Part shown: one piece after another, positions 17,865 through 20,813 of the stretch
How the letters are laid out: each line of letters opens with the position of its first letter
Position numbering within the stretch: the stretch's first letter is position 1
From: Chara braunii
Lineage: Eukaryota > Streptophyta > Charophyceae > Charales > Characeae
DNA length: 20,813 nt
Direction: 5' to 3'
Assembly (NCBI GenBank): GCA_003427395.1
Contig: BFEA01000834.1
Location: 70,856 to 91,668, forward strand
Position numbers and translations under genes: made by a program
The notes under the pieces: generated by a model
What the model was told of the DNA's origin: nothing
Database searches by the model: none
Seen by the model: only the letters and a program-made list of their open reading frames with translations

Positions 17865-18007
17865 GTTCTATTCGGGTGAAGATGGTAGTCCGAAGCAGAG
17901 AGAGTGTGGAAGGCAACGACTACCAAGTTACCCGAATAGAACGCCCGTTCATCATAGCTGTATTTGACGCAAATTTCAGTCTAGGTACAGTGATAATTAC
18001 CGGGCCG
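17865..18007. repeat. Broken family 1 hairpin elements
   Basis: A right arm (CGTTCTATTCGGGTGAAGAT then GGTAG, 17864-17887) is followed by a left arm (CCCGAATAGAACGCCCG from 17931) and an inner portion with GCTGTATTTG and a diverged return arm. The order suggests two partial copies. Confidence 0.6.
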
Positions 18008-18558
18008 CATTTGGGTTTGAGACGGCAGTAGACCTGTGATCTTCGAGAGATGTCGACCCATTTCACCCGAAAATACCACCTGCTCATTCTGGCCGCATCT
18101 GGACTGAAAGTTGCCCCAAATACAGGCGCTATAATGACCAGACGTTCTATTCCAGTGAAGACGGCAGCATTCCATCGGCATGATATAAGGATGAGATGGC
18201 CGCATCTGGACGAGAATCGGTCCAAATACAGTCTATTGAGACCAGGCGTTCTATTCCATTGAAGATGGTAGCATTCAATCACGATGACATATCCTGGCCG
18301 CATCTGGACGAAAGCTGGCTCAAATACAGAATATAAATGACCAGGCGCGTTCTGTTCCGGATGATGAGGGTAGAGCATTCAATCGGGAGGATCATATAAC
18401 AATGATATCGCCGCATCTGGACTGAAAATTTGACCAAATACAGACTGTAATGGCCAGGCGTTCTATTCCGATGAAGACGGTAGCATTCAATCCGGAAGAT
18501 ACAACGATGATATCGCCGCATCTGGACGCAAGTTGGCCCAAAAACAGTCTATAATAAC

Positions 18559-18794
18559 CCAGGCAATCTATTCCTTTTTTTTTTCCTTTTTTTTTCCTTT
18601 TTTTTTTTCCCCCTCCATATCCATAACTTCTTCTTCTTTTGCTTCTTCCTCCTTCTCCTGCTCCTCATTTTTAAAAATTCGCACCATTTCTCGATTAATG
18701 CGTGTCATCCTTGCGCAGGGGCCATGCTAATCTTCTCCTTCTCTGTATCGTTCCAATTTTAACGGATGTCCCAAAGGACCAGGCGATCTATTCC
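18559..18794 (-). mobile_element. Retrotransposed U6 copy with 16-bp target-site duplication
   Basis: The insert 18575-18778 is flanked by CCAGGCAATCTATTCC (18559-18574) and CCAGGCGATCTATTCC (18779-18794), one mismatch. On the minus strand the order is duplication, U6, a purine-rich segment of about 75 nt (GAGGAGCAGGAGAAGGAGG...), an A-rich tail and the duplication. Taking out one duplication plus the insert (220 bp) restores the spacing of the surrounding tandem repeat (327 to 107 bp). This is target-primed reverse transcription by a LINE machinery. Confidence 0.8.
18673..18779 (-). ncRNA. U6 spliceosomal snRNA, near-complete retropseudogene
   Basis: On the minus strand: 5' hairpin GTCCTTTGGGAC; ATCCGTTAAAATTGGAACG; the ACAGAGA box; GATTAGCATGGCCCCTGCGC with the AGC triad; AAGGATGACACGC; AATCGAGAAATGG; and a terminal T5. 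A 6-nt insertion (GAAGGA-like) follows the ACAGAGA box, where spacing is functionally strict. No plant-type upstream element or TATA precedes it, only target repeat DNA. It is therefore a dead copy of a real U6 transcript, not an active gene. Confidence 0.85.
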
Positions 18795-19096
18795 CGTGAA
18801 GACGGTAGCATTCAATCAGGAATAAACATAACGATAATATCGCCGCATCTGGTCGAAAGTTGGTCCGAATACAGTCACTAATGACCAGGCGTTCTCTAAG
18901 TTTTTCCAAAATTTAATACAGTCTGTAATGACCAAGCGCAGGTAGCGTACAGCCGGGATGATATAACGATGATATCGACGCATCTGGACGAAAACTGGTC
19001 CAAATACAGTCTAATTCATGACCAGGGGTTCCATTCCCGTGAGGATGGGAGCATGCATACAGTAGGGAGCATGTCCCTTTAATACCAAACAAGGTC

Positions 19097-19101
<5 letters not shown>

Positions 19102-19130
<29 letters not shown>
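19102..19130. repeat. Poly(A) run (29 nt)
   Basis: An uninterrupted A run followed by an N. It may be the tail of an unrecognised retrocopy. Confidence 0.9.
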
Positions 19131-19216
19131 NAACGATGAAGCCCACTATCGGTCTCGACCGTCATCGATTGACATAAGGCCTCGCTCCATTACTCACGAA
19201 ATGTGCACAATGCGAA

Positions 19217-19260
19217 TGAATCTTCCGCTAGAACACGGGAAGATACACCGCCATATTTTT
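19217..19260 (+). repeat. Dispersed 44-bp block, copy 2
   Basis: GAATCTTCCGCTAGAACACG then GAAGATACACCGCC matches 14187-14230. Further right lie (AAT)n at about 19346-19374 and an A run at 19438-19467. Confidence 0.55.
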
Positions 19261-19346
19261 TGTCTTTTGTGCATGTGGAGAGCAGTCCAGCGACGCGCAT
19301 AATTGGCATCCACCGTGCCTGATAACATTTGTACATTAAAATTAAA

Positions 19347-19378
<32 letters not shown>

Positions 19379-19435
19379 TAAAATGCAGTGCGCACTGCGG
19401 CGAAGCGTGGCGCGGCGCACTACCCCCCGGGGGAG

Positions 19436-19468
<33 letters not shown>

Positions 19469-19563
19469 ACTCTTTAGTGGTCGGCCCGTTCACCATGAAC
19501 GGCCGTTCACAAAAAAAACACCAAATGAACGGCCGGTCACGTGTGCGATAAATCCAGCATAGA

Positions 19564-19640
19564 GAACTGACAAGCTCTCGAGCGAAGCTAAGTAATGCTC
19601 TAAAAAATAACTGGGTTGAATTGTGAGGTCCCCGGCCTTA
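19564..19640 (+). pseudogene. Possible decayed 5S rRNA-derived fragment
   Basis: GAACT, then GAAGCTAAGTAATGCTC and CTGGGTTGAATTGTGAGGTC with CCCGG follow the order of the 3' half of plant 5S rRNA (GAACTCCG, GAAGTTAAGCGTGCT, CTGGGATGGGTGACC, TCCCGGG). Divergence is heavy and the match was made by eye. It could be chance or a 5S-headed SINE. Confidence 0.2.
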
Positions 19641-19793
19641 ATTTTATTTATTTATTTTAAATTATTTATTTTTTCCGTTTTTGACATCAATGTTTTCAAA
19701 AACAATAACCAATTCCCCGGAAAAAAAAAATAAATCGTATTTTGTGAAGAAAAAATAAAATCCAACGTATAGAAGACTGACAGTCGGAGCCGA

Positions 19794-20056
19794 GGTCCCA
19801 CTACCGTCCTCACCCGAATAGAACGCCTGGTCATTATCGCTGTATCTGGACCGAAAGTTGTGCCAAATACAGCTATAATGACCGGGCGTTCTATTCGGGT
19901 GAAGACGGTAGCAAAAAGGATAGGATCGAGCTCGTGAATCTGGATGTGTCTTAAGCAGAGATGCAGAAAAGCAGTTCAATCTCTATTTCCTGCACATCTC
20001 CATACACTCGTCCAGATTCAGGCATTTGATCCGCGATACTCTTTGCTAGTGGGACC
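19794..20056. mobile_element. Family 2 element interrupted by a family 1 hairpin
   Basis: The outer ends are GGTCCCACTA (19794-19803) and TAGTGGGACC (20047-20056), exact complements. Between them lies a complete 105-bp family 1 hairpin (19804-19908) bounded by TA on both sides, then the rest of family 2 from GCAAAAAGGATAGGATC onward. The centre GCAGAAAAGCAGTTCAATCT is shared with 14305-14458. Removing the hairpin and one TA rebuilds the family 2 left arm. Confidence 0.7.
19804..19908. mobile_element. Family 1 MITE-like hairpin, second intact 105-bp copy
   Basis: The arms of about 46 nt begin CCGTC(C/T)TCACCCGAATAGAACG and differ from each other at about four positions. TA is duplicated at 19802-19803 and 19909-19910. 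The length equals that of the copy at 15978-16082. Confidence 0.8.
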
Positions 20057-20133
20057 ACGCCCCGGGTAAATATTGATGAATGAATCATAAAAGTTAAATA
20101 CACGAAAAGAACTTGGCCATAATCATCGTACAA

Positions 20134-20273
20134 ATACCTTTCTCGACCTTTGGGCTTAAAAAAAAGATAGAGTGCGCTAAAAAAAAGATGAAGTGCAGTA
20201 TCTGTACTGATCAGTTGAATATTTTTAGTTGAATATCTGAACCGTAGTCCATCCGCCCATTAAAAAAAAAAAA
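20134..20273 (+). pseudogene. U2 snRNA pseudogene 1 with poly(A)
   Basis: The 5' end ATACCTTTCTCGACCTTTGG and GGCTTAA match stem-loop I of plant U2. GTGCAGTATCTGT stands where the branch-point-recognition GTAGTATCTGT belongs, then GATCAGTT, AATATCTG and GTCCATCCG. Two internal duplications are visible (AAAAAAAAGAT.AGTGC twice, AGTTGAATAT twice). It ends in an A12 run (20262-20273). The altered branch-recognition sequence and the duplications rule out function. Confidence 0.75.
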
Positions 20274-20313
20274 CGTAAACACAGGAAAAGAACTTGGCCA
20301 CAATCATCGTAAC

Positions 20314-20403
20314 AGTACCTTTCTCGACCTCTTGGCTAAAAATAGATCAACTGTCGTACCTCTTCTGATCAATCTAATATCTGCTCCGTGGTCCATCGGA
20401 CAA
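20314..20403 (+). pseudogene. U2 snRNA pseudogene 2
   Basis: GTACCTTTCTCGACCTCTTG and GGCTAAA, then AGATCAACTGTCGTACCTC (branch-recognition region altered), TCTGATCAATCTAATATCTG and GTCCATCGGAC. It lies about 180 bp after copy 1, and both copies are preceded by AAAAGAACTTGGCCA and AATCATCGTA, so the pair arose by tandem duplication of a U2 copy with its flank. Confidence 0.75.
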
Positions 20404-20429
20404 TCCCTCCCCCCTCTCTCGACCTCTTC

Positions 20430-20725
20430 TATTCTCCAATTCCTGAGTCTACTACCGTCTTCATCCTAGTAGAAACCCCGGTCAGTATACCTGCTGTATT
20501 TGGGGTCACATTCAGTCCAGACGCAGCGAATCCGGAAATTCGTCTAGTAGGCAGACAATTGTCACCCTCTCTGGAAAATTAGGGTTTTTTCAATCACAGC
20601 TGCACTCTTACTATCTGGGCTCCTACTCTCCAATTCCTGAGTCTACTACCGTCTTCACCCCTGTAGAACCCCCGGTCAGTATACCTGCTGTATTTGGGGT
20701 CACATTCAGTCCAGATGCAGCGATG
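20430..20725 (+). repeat. Tandem pair (period 194 bp) with a family 1 half-arm
   Basis: CTCCAATTCCTGAGTCTAC starts at 20434 and at 20628 and is followed in both by TACCGTCTTCA, CCCCGGTCAGTATACCTGCT and GTATTTGGGGTCACATTCAG. The TACCGTCTTCAcc...CCCGGTCA.TAT part is the left arm of family 1. Identity between the two units is high, so the duplication is recent. Confidence 0.75.
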
Positions 20726-20813
20726 TTGAGCGGGCGTTATATTCGCGTGAAACGGGTATCAGACATCGTGACAGCAGATGAAGACACGTGGTCATCACTG
20801 TTTTGTCCGCCCC

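Larger units (their letters stand above)
18050..19015. repeat. Tandem array of a roughly 105-bp unit related to family 1
   Basis: The word CCGCATCTGGAC recurs near 18093, 18200, 18298, 18411 and 18516, and in the form CGCATCTGG at 18843 and 18978. Spacing is 98-113 bp apart from the U6 insertion and the last unit. Each unit also carries CAAATACAG, ATGACCAGGC, GTTCTATTCC, GAAGACGGTAGCATTCAATC and a GATATC word. The GTTCTATTC...GAAGACGGTAG part is the right arm of family 1, so the array probably grew from such an element. Confidence 0.75.

Noticed and set aside
18673-18779. Functional U6 gene
   Set aside because: Insertion next to the ACAGAGA box, no upstream promoter elements, and a target-site duplication show a retrocopy.
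18050-19015. CRISPR-like array
   Set aside because: The 105-bp units repeat throughout with no short repeat/unique spacer alternation, and the context is eukaryotic.
20047-20060. Plant snRNA upstream sequence element in front of the U2 copies
   Set aside because: The GTGGGACC word resembles the reverse complement of that element but in the wrong orientation, and it belongs to the family 2 terminus.

Overview
The window looks like nuclear DNA of a plant-lineage eukaryote with a large, repeat-filled genome. A streptophyte alga such as Chara is my best guess. Reasons: the U6 snRNA copies start with a plant/green-algal 5' hairpin (GTCC-TTTG-GGAC); the only well-supported gene has short GT-AG introns; there is a chromodomain-type Ty3/gypsy remnant; and poly(A) tracts, microsatellites and inverted-repeat elements are everywhere. 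The species name is inference. Scattered N bases indicate a draft assembly.

Positions 1-1467 hold a (TAGA)n/(GA)n microsatellite and non-coding DNA. Positions 1468 to about 8940 are protein-coding on the minus strand and look like the cargo of one large, partly decayed mobile element. In transcription order it encodes: a lysine-rich N-terminal half followed by a ParB/sulfiredoxin-like segment (6309-8870); a segment with the layout of a beta-class DNA amino-methyltransferase whose catalytic motif is lost (about 5090-6308); a Pro/Gly-rich, charged and then acidic linker (about 3175-5100); and a spliced Ulp1/C48-type SUMO-like protease (1468-3136) with His, Asp, Gln and Cys in place. The frame is broken by four stops and two probable frameshifts, so this copy is probably not fully functional, unless some breaks are assembly errors or unrecognised introns. 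A 14-bp palindrome, TCGGATNNATCCGA, occurs about ten times between 1065 and 9545 and I found no copy outside, which marks these 8.5 kb as one unit. No transposase was recognised.

Positions 9722-10357 carry the 3' end of a gypsy polyprotein (end of integrase plus chromodomain-like tail). From 10358 to the end I see no credible protein gene. This half is a graveyard of non-autonomous repeats: a poly(A)-tailed retroelement family (about 11701, 14938, 16170 and fragments); two inverted-repeat MITE-like families (105 bp and 154 bp, one apparently nested in the other at 19794-20056); a tandem array of about 105 bp related to the first MITE; a 192-bp snap-back; two U6 snRNA retrocopies, one with a target-site duplication; and a tandem pair of U2 snRNA pseudogenes.

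The most unusual content is the pairing of a ParB-like/methyltransferase-like protein with a Ulp1 protease in one eukaryotic element dotted with palindromic sites, and the 105-bp hairpin elements whose two arms changed together.
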